From Mycolicibacterium peregrinum (lineage in GTDB: Bacteria; Actinomycetota; Actinomycetes; Mycobacteriales; Mycobacteriaceae): a stretch of 64,000 nucleotides of DNA. Each line of letters opens with the position of its first letter. Position 1 is the stretch's first letter. Below the pieces are notes generated by a model. That model had not been told where the DNA came from. It worked only from the letters and a program-made list of their open reading frames with translations, and did not search any database. The position numbers and the translations under genes are program-made. Below are positions 37,573 through 46,841 of this stretch, one piece after another. The stretch covers positions 124,001 to 188,000 of the forward strand of contig NZ_LZSO01000009.1 in assembly GCF_001665785.1 (NCBI RefSeq). The letters run 5' to 3'.

Positions 37573-40253
37573 CCGAACTGACCGAAATTCCCGATATTTC
37601 AGACGCGCTCCGGATCGACTGCGATGTGCTGGTGATCGGCGGGGGTACCGCAGGCACCATGGCCGCCCTCACTGCGGCCGAGAACGGTGCCCAGGTACTG
37701 CTGCTGGAGAAGGCGCACGTGCGGCACTCGGGTGCGTTGGCCATGGGGATGGATGGCGTCAACAACGCCGTCATCCCCGGCAAGGCCGTGCCCGAGGACT
37801 ACGTCGCCGAGATCACCCGGGCCAACGACGGAATCGTCAACCAGCGCACCGTATATCAGACCGCCACCCGCGGATTCGCGATGGTGCAGCGGCTTGAGCG
37901 GTACGGCGTCAAGTTCGAGAAGGACGAGCACGGCGAGTACGCCGTACGACGCGTGCACCGATCCGGCTCCTATGTGCTGCCGATGCCGGAGGGCAAGGAC
38001 GTCAAGAAGGCCCTGTACCGGGTGCTGCGGCAACGGTCGATGCGCGAGAAGATCCGCATCGAGAACCGGTTCATGCCGGTGCGCGTGCTCACTGAGGGGG
38101 GAAGGGCGGTCGGTGCGGTCGCATTCAACACCCGCACAGGCGAATTCGTCACTGTAGCGGCCAAGGCCGTGATCCTGTCCACCGGAGCGTGCGGCCGTCT
38201 CGGACTGCCGGCCTCGGGATATCTGTACGGCACCTACGAGAACCCCACCAATGCCGGTGACGGATACGCGATGGCCTACCACGCCGGCGCCGAACTCTCG
38301 GGAATCGAGTGCTTCCAGGTCAATCCGCTGATCAAGGACTACAACGGCCCGGCCTGCGCCTATGTGGCCAACCCGTTCGGCGGCTATCAGGTCAATGCGC
38401 TGGGGGAGCGGTTCGTCGACTCCGACTACTGGTCGGGTCAGATGATGGCCGAGGTGAAAGAGGAGATCGAATCGGCCCGAGGACCGATCTACCTCAAGGT
38501 CAGCCATCTGCCCGACGAGACGCTGACCACGCTGGAGAGCATCCTGCACACCACCGAGCGGCCCACCCGCGGAACGTTCCACGCCAACCGGGGGCACGAC
38601 TACCGCACCCACGACATCGAAATGCACATCTCCGAGATCGGTTTGTGCTCAGGACATTCCGCCTCAGGTGTATGGGTGGACGAGCATGCCCGCACCACGG
38701 TGCCCGGTCTGTACGCTGCCGGCGACCTGGCGTGCGTGCCGCACAACTACATGATCGGCGCTTTCGTCTACGGCGACCTCGCCGGCGAGCACGCCGCCTC
38801 GACACTGTCGGAAGTAGCTGCACCGGAGCAACTTCCGGCCGATCAGGTGGCCGAGGCCCACGAGCTCATCTACCGTCCGCTGCGGCACCCGGACGGTCCG
38901 CCGCAGCCGCAGGTCGAGTTCAAGCTACGCCGGTTCGTCAACGACTATGTGGCGCCGCCGAAGACCGCCACCAAGCTCTCGATCGCGGTGCAGACCTTCG
39001 AGCGGATGGAGGCCGAGGTCGAGGGGATCGGAGCCCGCACGCCGCACGAGTTGATGCGTGCTGCTGAGGTGTCCTTCATCCGCGACTGCGCGGAGATGGC
39101 GGCGCGTTCGTCGTTGACCCGGACTGAATCGCGTTGGGGTCTCTACCATGAGCGGGCAGATCTGCCGCAGCGGGACGACCAGCAGTGGCGTTACCACTTG
39201 AACCTCTACAAGGGTGACGACGGCGCCATGCAGTTCGTGAAGCGGCCGGTGGCACCGTATTTCGTCGCGGTTCCCGAGTTGGACCACCTGACCTCGCAGG
39301 ACCCGGTGACGACGGTCGAACAGCCGCACCTGCACGGCGGCCGGGCCCCGGCTGTCGAACGGTCCCGGGTCCGGACCGCCGACTCCGGGCAGCCGCCGTC
39401 GCCGCGCATCGCCACGGTGCTGGCGTTGGAGGAGCCCACGCTGGAGGATCTGAGCAGCTACCTGACCGACGCGGACGCCGGCGTGCGCCGCACCGCGGTC
39501 GCCACTCTTGTCGAGTATCTGCCCGACGGGTACCAGCCCGCATTGGTGGCCGCCCTCGCCGACGACGACGCCGGCGTGCGCCGCGAGACCGCCGACGCGG
39601 TCCGTGAACTCGTCGAGGTCCTGCCGGATCCGGGCGCTTTCGCCGATCGACTGCAGTCCGGCGACCCGGTGGTCCGTGCCGTGACGGTGTACCTGCTGAG
39701 TTCCCGACGCGTCGGTAGCGCCCAGGCGTACCGGGTCGCGTCGACCGACATCGATCACCGGGTTCGGATCGAAGCCGTGCGCGCCCTGGTGTCGGTCGAT
39801 GACCACACCGGCGTGGCGGCAGCCACGACCGACGAGAACCGGGAGGTGCGGATCGCCGCGGTGGGCGGCCTGGCGACCCTGCGGGCCGGTGCCGATGCGG
39901 TGCGGGTGGCGCTCGACGACCCGGATCCGCTCGTCCGGGCGGCGGCCCTGGCCTCCCTCGGTGCGGTCGGCTGCACCGGCGACGACGTGGTCAGCGTCGA
40001 GAAGGCCTTCACCGAGTCGGCCTGGCAGATCCGCCAGGGCGCGGCCCGGGCGTTGGCCGGGGCCGTGCCGGAGGTGGCGGTACCCACCCTGACGCGGGCG
40101 CTGGACGACCAGCATCTCGATGTCCGCAAGGCCGCGGTGCTGAGCCTGAGCCGGTGGGCGGATTCGGAGGCGGCGCGCCAGGCGCTGACCGTGGCATTGG
40201 ACGACAGTGACGCCGATGTGCGGGCCTATGCCCGGCAGGCGCTGGCTGGTTGA
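37569..40253 (+). CDS. AprA/FrdA-like flavoprotein fused to HEAT repeats
   Basis: 894 aa from TTG 37569 (TTGA overlap). FAD-binding GGGTAG at residues 24-29 (DVLVIGGGTAGTMAALTAAE), then KAHVRHSGALAMGMDGVNNA, an arrangement close to APS reductase AprA and fumarate reductase flavoproteins. The second FAD motif is VPGLYAAGDLACVPHNYMIG. Residues ~617-894 are about nine HEAT/PBS-lyase-type repeats (DADAGVRRTAVATLVEYL; DPDPLVRAAALASLGAVG; DQHLDVRKAAVLSLSRWA), unusual on such enzymes. Predicted to act with the AprB-like ferredoxin on a compound taken up by the importer. Substrate unknown. Confidence 0.87.
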   Translation: MTELTEIPDISDALRIDCDVLVIGGGTAGTMAALTAAENGAQVLLLEKAHVRHSGALAMGMDGVNNAVIPGKAVPEDYVAEITRANDGIVNQRTVYQTATRGFAMVQRLERYGVKFEKDEHGEYAVRRVHRSGSYVLPMPEGKDVKKALYRVLRQRSMREKIRIENRFMPVRVLTEGGRAVGAVAFNTRTGEFVTVAAKAVILSTGACGRLGLPASGYLYGTYENPTNAGDGYAMAYHAGAELSGIECFQVNPLIKDYNGPACAYVANPFGGYQVNALGERFVDSDYWSGQMMAEVKEEIESARGPIYLKVSHLPDETLTTLESILHTTERPTRGTFHANRGHDYRTHDIEMHISEIGLCSGHSASGVWVDEHARTTVPGLYAAGDLACVPHNYMIGAFVYGDLAGEHAASTLSEVAAPEQLPADQVAEAHELIYRPLRHPDGPPQPQVEFKLRRFVNDYVAPPKTATKLSIAVQTFERMEAEVEGIGARTPHELMRAAEVSFIRDCAEMAARSSLTRTESRWGLYHERADLPQRDDQQWRYHLNLYKGDDGAMQFVKRPVAPYFVAVPELDHLTSQDPVTTVEQPHLHGGRAPAVERSRVRTADSGQPPSPRIATVLALEEPTLEDLSSYLTDADAGVRRTAVATLVEYLPDGYQPALVAALADDDAGVRRETADAVRELVEVLPDPGAFADRLQSGDPVVRAVTVYLLSSRRVGSAQAYRVASTDIDHRVRIEAVRALVSVDDHTGVAAATTDENREVRIAAVGGLATLRAGADAVRVALDDPDPLVRAAALASLGAVGCTGDDVVSVEKAFTESAWQIRQGAARALAGAVPEVAVPTLTRALDDQHLDVRKAAVLSLSRWADSEAARQALTVALDDSDADVRAYARQALAG

Positions 40254-40282
40254 GGTAAGGCGCCGCCGCGCAGATACTGGGC

Positions 40283-40780
40283 ATGGTGGATACCAGCCAG
40301 CGCCGCAGGCACGACAATCCGCCACCACGGACCGCGAACAGCGAATCCGAGGTATTGCGGGGATTTCTCGACTATCTGCGCACGTCGATCGCTGCGAAGG
40401 TCGACGGCGCACCGGAACCGATGGCGCGTACATCGGCGGTGCCGTCGGGGACCACGTTGCTGGGCCTCCTGAAGCATCTGACCTACGTCGAACGGTGGAT
40501 TTTTCTCGGGGAGGACGTCACCGACTGGCAGGCGACGTTCGCTGTCGAACCGTCGGACCGTGCCGCCGACATCGTCGCCCGGTACCGGAACGCCGTCGAG
40601 CGCGCCAATGAGGTGCTCGACGACTGCACCGATCTTGCGGCACCGCTTCCGCGATCCCGGCCGGGGCGCCCCGCGGCCAGCGTCCGCTGGGCACTGACTC
40701 ACATGATCGAAGAGACCGGCCGCCATGCCGGTCACGCCGACATCCTGCGGGAACTGATCGACGGCACGACCGGCCGCTGA
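40283..40780 (+). CDS. DinB-like (DUF664) protein
   Basis: 165 aa from ATG 40283. Four-helix DinB/YfiT-like fold with metal-binding histidines at LLKHLTYVERWIF and in the C-terminal THMIEETGRHAGHADILREL. In Actinobacteria many such proteins are mycothiol-dependent transferases or detoxifying enzymes; the actual substrate is unknown. It follows the flavoprotein gene by 29 bases and could be transcribed with it, though a functional link is not evident. Confidence 0.85.
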   Translation: MVDTSQRRRHDNPPPRTANSESEVLRGFLDYLRTSIAAKVDGAPEPMARTSAVPSGTTLLGLLKHLTYVERWIFLGEDVTDWQATFAVEPSDRAADIVARYRNAVERANEVLDDCTDLAAPLPRSRPGRPAASVRWALTHMIEETGRHAGHADILRELIDGTTGR

Positions 40781-40866
40781 CCACGCGCGGGACGGACTCG
40801 GATCTCGAGGCATCGAAGTTTGTCGTTACCCGTGCTAACGACCGGGCCTCCGCCTAATCTCGATGC

Positions 40867-43476
40867 GTGCGACTCGCCTGGCCGCTGACAGGGCGGCTGG
40901 AGGAGAGCCGGCTGATCGACGCCGCGCTGGCCTCCACCGAACTGTCCGGGATCGTGATCTACGGAAGTGCAGGGGTTGGCAAGAGCCGTATCGCCCGAGA
41001 AGCGCTCGCGGTAGCAGGTGCCGGCGGTCACGAAACACGCTGGACAGTCGGAACATCGGCCGCTCAGGGGTTGCCGCTGGGAACGTTCGCACGGTGGGTG
41101 GGCACCTCGGACGCCGACAGTGTGGCGCTCGTCGGCCGCGTGATCGACGGCCTGACCGGAACCTCCGACGGCCGGCCGGTACTCGTGTGCGTCGACGATG
41201 CACACCTGCTCGACGGGCTGTCGGGCTTCGTCTTGCAGCAGATCGTCCAGCGCGGCGCCGCCAAGCTCCTGTTGACCGTGCGCACGGGTGCGCCGGTACC
41301 TGCCGAGGTGCTGACGGCATGTGACCGCGGCCGGTTCGAGCGGTTGGACCTGCAGCCGTTGTCGAGAGACGAGTCGACGCGGCTGCTGACCGCCGCGCTC
41401 GACGGCCCACCGGACGACGATGCAGCGGGACGGCTGTGGCGGCTGACCCGAGGCAACGTGCTGTACCTGCGCAACATCGTCGAGCAGGAAGTCGCGCAGG
41501 GGCGCCTCGCGTGCCGGCAGGGTTACTGGCGGTGGACCGGCGATCCGGTGATCCCGCCGAGCCTGGTCGAATTGATCGAGACGCGGATCGGTGCACTTCC
41601 ACCGGCGGTGAGTGAGGTGGTCGACGTTCTGGCGGTGGCCGAGCCGATCCAGCTGCATCGGCTGGCGGCGATCACCGATGCCGATGCGGTGGCGACCGCC
41701 GAGGCCCGTGGACTGATCACGATCGATCCCACCGACCGCGAGGTCCGCGTGGCGCACCCGTTGTACGCCGAGGTGCGGCGCAACCGGGCGCCGGGTTCTC
41801 GGCTGCGCCGCCTGCGGGGACTGGTTGCCACCGCGCTCGGCGACCGGGACGACCGAGACTCCATGCGGGTGGTGGTGCGGCGAGCCACACTGATGCTCGA
41901 TTCTGATCTGGCGCCCGACCCCGAGTTGCTGACTCGGGCCGCACAGGGCGCCGTGTGGTTGTCTGATCTGGCACTGGCCGACCGGCTGGCCCAGTGGGCA
42001 ATCTCCGCCGGAGCCGGTGTAGAGGCGAATTTCATTCGCGCCCACGCTTTGTCGTGGCTCAGCCGGGGCGAGGAGTCGGACGCGATTCTCGGTGCGATCG
42101 AGGCGACCGAGCTCGACGACGACGGCCGCGCCCGGCTGGCTTTCCTGCGTGCCTCAAACCTGCTGTGGTCACTGGCCGATCCGGAGGGTGCCAAGCGGCA
42201 CGTCGACGATGCGGCGGCGGGCATTCCGGCCACTGCCCGGGCCGGGATCGACGCGTTCTACGCGGTGTACTGGGCTGCGATCGGATGTCCAGAGCGGGCC
42301 GCGACAGCATCCAGCGGCCTGGACCTCGATGCGCTGCCCGCCATCGTGGGTGCGGTCACGGCGTGGGCGTTGACCGTGTCGTGTGGCGACGCGGGGCGTG
42401 CCGACGAGGCGGTTGCCGCCGCCCGGGCCGGCTACCGGATCACCGAGCGTTCCTTCGATGCCGCGCATATGAGATTCGTCATCGCCGACGCGCACATCGG
42501 TGCGCTGCTACTGGCCGGGCGGATCAGTGAGGCGCGTGAGGAAGCCGAGCAGCTGAGCCGTCAGGCCGCCGAACTGCCTGGTGCAGCGCAGCTGTTCGGC
42601 ATCGCGCTGGCGGGTCGCGCCGCGGCGGGGGCCGGGCAGCTCGGCGCCGCGGCTGAACTGCTGGATCCGGTGGTCGAGACAATGCGGGCCGCGGGGGAGA
42701 CCAACGGATTCGGCTATCGCTTTCATCTGCCCAGGGCCACTGCTGTGGCCATCGGTGGTCTGTCCGACGACTCCACGGTGGTCGAACTCGACGAGTGTCG
42801 GCATCCCAGTTGGCATTACCTCGCCTACGAACATGCCCTGGTGCGGGCCTGGGTCGCTGCGACTCAGGGGGCGGTGTCGGAGGCCGTGGAGATCGTGCTC
42901 GATGCGGCAGATACGGCAGGGGACAACGGGCAACTGGCGGCCGAGGTGTTGTGCCTGCAGACCGCGGCGCAGTTCGGCGACCATTCCCGCTTCCGACGGC
43001 TCGACGAGTTGACAGGTCTGGTCGAGGGGCCACGAGTCGGTGCCGCTGCCGCGCTGTGCCGGGCCCTCGCCCGTGATGACGGCGACGGGTTGACCAAGGC
43101 AGCAACAGAATTCGAGGAGATCGGCGACCTGGTCGCGGCGGCTGATGCGGCCGGCCGCGCGGCGGTGGCCTATCGACGCAAGGACATGCGAGGGTCCGCC
43201 CTGGCAGCGGCGGCGCGCGCCACGGCGTTGGCCGACGCATGCGGTGGCGTGGCCACGCCGGCGTTGCTCGCTGCCGCCGAACGTCTGCCCTTGACCAGCC
43301 GGGAACGTGAGATCGCGATGCTGATCGGCGCCGGGCTGTCCAGTCGCGCGATCGCCGACCGACTACATCTTTCGATCCGCACCGTAGAGGGACACATCTA
43401 CCGTGCGATGGCCAAAACCGGGGTATCCACCAGAGCCGAGCTGATCGCGCTGCTACCGCGGCGGCATCGCGGCTGA
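40867..43476 (+). CDS. Large LuxR-family regulator with AAA ATPase (LAL type)
   Basis: 869 aa from GTG 40867. N-terminal ATPase domain with Walker A GSAGVGKS (residues 33-40) and Walker B VLVCVDDAHLLDG; a long helical TPR-like centre (~330-780); C-terminal LuxR helix-turn-helix (LTSREREIAMLIGAGLSSRA, then LSIRTVEGHIYRAMAK). Family knowledge: STAND-type activators that bind an inducer and ATP before activating a nearby operon. The target is not clear; the giant gene pair on the opposite strand and the small gene downstream are candidates. Confidence 0.9.
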   Translation: MRLAWPLTGRLEESRLIDAALASTELSGIVIYGSAGVGKSRIAREALAVAGAGGHETRWTVGTSAAQGLPLGTFARWVGTSDADSVALVGRVIDGLTGTSDGRPVLVCVDDAHLLDGLSGFVLQQIVQRGAAKLLLTVRTGAPVPAEVLTACDRGRFERLDLQPLSRDESTRLLTAALDGPPDDDAAGRLWRLTRGNVLYLRNIVEQEVAQGRLACRQGYWRWTGDPVIPPSLVELIETRIGALPPAVSEVVDVLAVAEPIQLHRLAAITDADAVATAEARGLITIDPTDREVRVAHPLYAEVRRNRAPGSRLRRLRGLVATALGDRDDRDSMRVVVRRATLMLDSDLAPDPELLTRAAQGAVWLSDLALADRLAQWAISAGAGVEANFIRAHALSWLSRGEESDAILGAIEATELDDDGRARLAFLRASNLLWSLADPEGAKRHVDDAAAGIPATARAGIDAFYAVYWAAIGCPERAATASSGLDLDALPAIVGAVTAWALTVSCGDAGRADEAVAAARAGYRITERSFDAAHMRFVIADAHIGALLLAGRISEAREEAEQLSRQAAELPGAAQLFGIALAGRAAAGAGQLGAAAELLDPVVETMRAAGETNGFGYRFHLPRATAVAIGGLSDDSTVVELDECRHPSWHYLAYEHALVRAWVAATQGAVSEAVEIVLDAADTAGDNGQLAAEVLCLQTAAQFGDHSRFRRLDELTGLVEGPRVGAAAALCRALARDDGDGLTKAATEFEEIGDLVAAADAAGRAAVAYRRKDMRGSALAAAARATALADACGGVATPALLAAAERLPLTSREREIAMLIGAGLSSRAIADRLHLSIRTVEGHIYRAMAKTGVSTRAELIALLPRRHRG

Positions 43477-43530
43477 TTCGGGTATCGCGGTACTCGCTCT
43501 GGTTCAGCGGAACCGTCGCATCCTGGATCG

Positions 43531-43740
43531 ATGGCCGACGAGGGGGACTTGCACGAACAGGCGTTACGGCAACTTCCGTTGCCGTACTCGCTGGCATTGC
43601 GGCTGCGCGACGCCGGAGTGGCGCGTGAACTGGTGTGCGAGTACCTCAGTGTCGAGGACACCGCGCTCGACGGCATCTACCGGATCGCCGAGGCCAAGCT
43701 GGCCGCGGCGGTGGCCCGGGTGAGCGTAGCGCGGCCTTAG
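43531..43740 (+). CDS. Small conserved actinobacterial protein
   Basis: 69 aa from ATG 43531 (MADEGDLHEQALRQLPLPYS). The pattern LPLPYSLALRLRDAGVA then ICEYL/VCEYLSVEDTALDGI and AEAKLAAA recurs in small hypothetical actinobacterial proteins; function unknown. Predicted all-helical. It follows the LuxR-type gene by 54 bases and its stop overlaps the end of the 1034-aa gene on the opposite strand. Confidence 0.7.
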   Translation: MADEGDLHEQALRQLPLPYSLALRLRDAGVARELVCEYLSVEDTALDGIYRIAEAKLAAAVARVSVARP

Positions 43741-46700
43741 CCAGCGGCTGCAAATTCCGTCAATGGACCTGACTGCCCCAGCGGATTGATCAGCAGAGCT
43801 GCGTAGCCGACGGCATCAGCGTGTGAGTCTCGGATGTGAAGTTCGGTTGATATGAACGCCCACCCGTCGACTCCGCTGGGCGTTGGTGGGAGCACAGTGA
43901 GGTCGGCATCGCTCGGGGTGAGCCAGTGACGTTTGCCGTCGGCTGTGTCTCGCCACAGGGCGAGGCGCCAGGGTGCGATCTGTTGGGCATGCTGAGTCGG
44001 CAACCCGGTGAAGGCCACCTCGATACCGCCCCCGGCGGCGTCGCGGTGCACCGTCGCATGCAGGGTCGGCGTAGGAGCGGTGACCATGGCAGATACCGGC
44101 GCGCTCGGGGCGCTCCATTCGCACGGATGAGCGTCGATGAGCCCGCCGGTGTTCGCGATCGGCGATGGCAATGGCGCCGCGCCGGGCCGGGTCGAGACCT
44201 CTGCCGGGTAGCGCACCTGCGCGGTGACCGCGATTGTGACGAATGCGGGTAGAGCAGCGAGCTTTTCGGCGGCAATATCTGCCCGGTAGGTGTCGGGTGA
44301 ACCGTCGACGGGGACGAGGGGGCCTTCGTCGACCTCGGTGCCGTAGAGGTAGGAGGTGGACGCGGCTGCCGCGCAGCTCACCCGGTACTGCGGCGGGGAC
44401 TGGCTCCCGAGGCGCGCGATCACCGTGTCGTTGATGCCGTACGCCTGGACCTGCACACCCAGTGCACCGTCCTTGGTGCCGATATGCACTACCGGTGCGG
44501 GTGGCTGATCGCTGCCGGGTACGGCCACCGCGGTGAGTCCGCAGCCATCGAACGGCGCCTCCACCTGCGCATGGGTCAGCGGCACCACCCGGACGAACTG
44601 CAGTGTTTGCACGGACCCGGGGATGGTGTGGGTGAATCGGACTGTCCCGCCTGCGGATAGCGGCACCGGGGTGAGCAGAGTGAACGATTCGCGTTTCATC
44701 GGTTCGTGTTGGTGGTCGTAGAGTGTGGCGGCCCGGGTGGCACGGTTGGCGGATTCGGGGAAGACGTTGAGTTGTGCGGTGACGACCTGTTCGTCGGCGA
44801 GGTAGACGTTGTAGGCGGCGTGATCTGGCTCGGTCGGCCAGGACAAGTCAATTTGCGCGCTGCCCACCGGATCCCGCCGTGACGACCACAGGACGCGCGG
44901 GGCGGTGCTCAGCGGTCGTGGCCGGCGCGGGTCCACAACGCGCACACGCGCCGTGGCTGAACGGTTGTCAGCGGTGTTCGGGTTGAATGTCGCGGTGACG
45001 ACCTGGTCGGCGATCTCGCCGGTCTGTGTCTGCGCGGCAGGGAAACTCACCTTCACCCGGTCGCCCGCGAACGGAGCGCTCACGATGTGACCATCGACGC
45101 TTACCTGGGTGATCGGCGCAGTGCCGGGGCCGAGCGCATCCGGTGGTGGCACATCGACCTCGACGGTGATGGTCCCCGGTGAGAGTGCACCTGGGGGCGC
45201 GTCTCGCAGGTCATAGTCGGCGAAGTAATGCGCTTCCGGCCGCGGTGCGGGCAGCGGTGGCCGCGGTGGCGGCGTCGCCTGAAGCGTCCCGGGTTGGCCC
45301 CATCGGCCGAACTCGTCACCTTCGGCGACCTGCCAGCTGACCGGGCCGACGTCGGCGGGCACGCTCGAATCGACCAATGTGCCTTGGCATCCGGTGGGCA
45401 GGTCGCGGCGGCCGGGCAGCAGGGTGAGCGCCCGCGGGGTTCCGTCGACGTCGATGAACGCGTGCTGAGAGTGGATCGCGCCACTGGCTGAACGGGTGAA
45501 GGCGACGGGGCCGGCCGGCGGTGGCCCGAGGATGGCGATGTCCTGGCGGTAGGTGCTGGCCGCCGTCCACTGGGCGGGGCCGTCGGCAGCCAAGGCCAGT
45601 GGCGCAGGGGGATCGGGAAGCGCGCCGATCACCGCCGGTGTGACCAGGGCGAGTGGCTGCAGGCCCAGCGAGGTGAGTAGCTGTTGGTCGACCGGGGCGC
45701 CGGCCGGAAGCCACGCGGCCATCGACTGGGCGTCGGGGCCTGCAGACTTCATCGCCGCGATGAGGTGGGCGACGGTGGTGTTCGGTGTGCCGGCAGCCAC
45801 CGTGGCGGCGGGGTCGACTGCCCACACCCCGACGGCGATCCACGCGACCGGCACGGAGTCGTCACCGACGTCCGCCTGCACCGGGCAGGACAGTCCGAGC
45901 CAGCGCGCGATGCCGGGATCGGCGGCGGCGGAGATCAGGGTCTGGATGGTGCCGAGTTCGGTGGTGGCCTGTTGTGTGTGGTTGGGGATGGAAAGCGGCG
46001 TGCGGTGCCTACCCGGACAGGAACCCGGATCGGAGTAGGCCTGTTGCAGGAGCGATCTCACTGAAGTGGTGCCCATGTCGGTGATGAGCGTGTCGACCCG
46101 CGCTGCTTCGTCGTCGGCATCGGTGTCGCGGTCGGTGGGTAGATCGGCCGGCCCGGTGTGCCGTGGGGCGCCGGCGACGGCCCGGTCGATGCCTGCGCCG
46201 GCATCGACCACTGGGTCCGCCCACGGCGACACATTGTCGAGTGGCAGGAGAAATTGGACCTTGTCGGCCGCAGGATCGACGTACTCGCGGTTGATCAGGC
46301 TTGCATCCAGGCCGACCACATTGCGTGCCATCCCGTCACCGACGAGGCGAATGCGGCGGATGCGGGAAGCAGCCAGGGCGAACGGAGCTCGGCTGCGCGA
46401 CAACAGTATTCGTTCCTGATTGCCTCCAGCGCGACCGATCACCGAGATCTGTACGGGGCTGAATTCTTCGATGTCGAGCCGAATCCAGCTGATCCATGGA
46501 TCCTTGCTGCCCTCTTCGTCGGGGCCGAGAATGTCGCCGTAGAGGGGCCGGTCGGGCTTGATCGCCATCTCGGGATCGGTGCCCAGCGGTTGGACCGCGC
46601 CGTTGTCGTCGTAGATCCACCAGAAGACGCGCAGTGGCCGCACCAGCATGTGGTTCTCGGGGTCGAGGGCGTCCCGGCGCAGCGGGACGAAGGTGAAGCC

Positions 46701-46841
46701 GCGCAACGGGAATCCGATGGCAGGGTTGACCCATGCGCGCAGATGTGCGCCGGTGGCGACGTAGGGATCGTCGGCGGCGTCGCGCACCGCAAGGCTCGAG
46801 ACGCGGAACAGGGATTCTGGGGTGAAGGCTTGCGGTTTCAC
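43737..46841 (-). CDS. Large beta-rich protein of unknown function (1034 aa)
   Basis: GTG start at 46841, overlapping the upstream gene's stop by 4 bases (GTGA). No signal peptide or membrane helix. N-terminal ~200 residues include RAWVNPAIGFPLRGFTFVPL and VRPLRVFWWIYDDNGAVQPL; a Pro/Ala-rich middle follows. From ~residue 590 there are Ig or fibronectin-III-like strands (SAQIDLSWPTEPDHAAYNVY; DRVKVSFPAAQTQTGEIADQ). I do not recognise a catalytic motif. It is translationally coupled to the 1711-aa gene, so the two products probably work together. Confidence 0.8.
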   Translation of the reverse strand: MKPQAFTPESLFRVSSLAVRDAADDPYVATGAHLRAWVNPAIGFPLRGFTFVPLRRDALDPENHMLVRPLRVFWWIYDDNGAVQPLGTDPEMAIKPDRPLYGDILGPDEEGSKDPWISWIRLDIEEFSPVQISVIGRAGGNQERILLSRSRAPFALAASRIRRIRLVGDGMARNVVGLDASLINREYVDPAADKVQFLLPLDNVSPWADPVVDAGAGIDRAVAGAPRHTGPADLPTDRDTDADDEAARVDTLITDMGTTSVRSLLQQAYSDPGSCPGRHRTPLSIPNHTQQATTELGTIQTLISAAADPGIARWLGLSCPVQADVGDDSVPVAWIAVGVWAVDPAATVAAGTPNTTVAHLIAAMKSAGPDAQSMAAWLPAGAPVDQQLLTSLGLQPLALVTPAVIGALPDPPAPLALAADGPAQWTAASTYRQDIAILGPPPAGPVAFTRSASGAIHSQHAFIDVDGTPRALTLLPGRRDLPTGCQGTLVDSSVPADVGPVSWQVAEGDEFGRWGQPGTLQATPPPRPPLPAPRPEAHYFADYDLRDAPPGALSPGTITVEVDVPPPDALGPGTAPITQVSVDGHIVSAPFAGDRVKVSFPAAQTQTGEIADQVVTATFNPNTADNRSATARVRVVDPRRPRPLSTAPRVLWSSRRDPVGSAQIDLSWPTEPDHAAYNVYLADEQVVTAQLNVFPESANRATRAATLYDHQHEPMKRESFTLLTPVPLSAGGTVRFTHTIPGSVQTLQFVRVVPLTHAQVEAPFDGCGLTAVAVPGSDQPPAPVVHIGTKDGALGVQVQAYGINDTVIARLGSQSPPQYRVSCAAAASTSYLYGTEVDEGPLVPVDGSPDTYRADIAAEKLAALPAFVTIAVTAQVRYPAEVSTRPGAAPLPSPIANTGGLIDAHPCEWSAPSAPVSAMVTAPTPTLHATVHRDAAGGGIEVAFTGLPTQHAQQIAPWRLALWRDTADGKRHWLTPSDADLTVLPPTPSGVDGWAFISTELHIRDSHADAVGYAALLINPLGQSGPLTEFAAAG

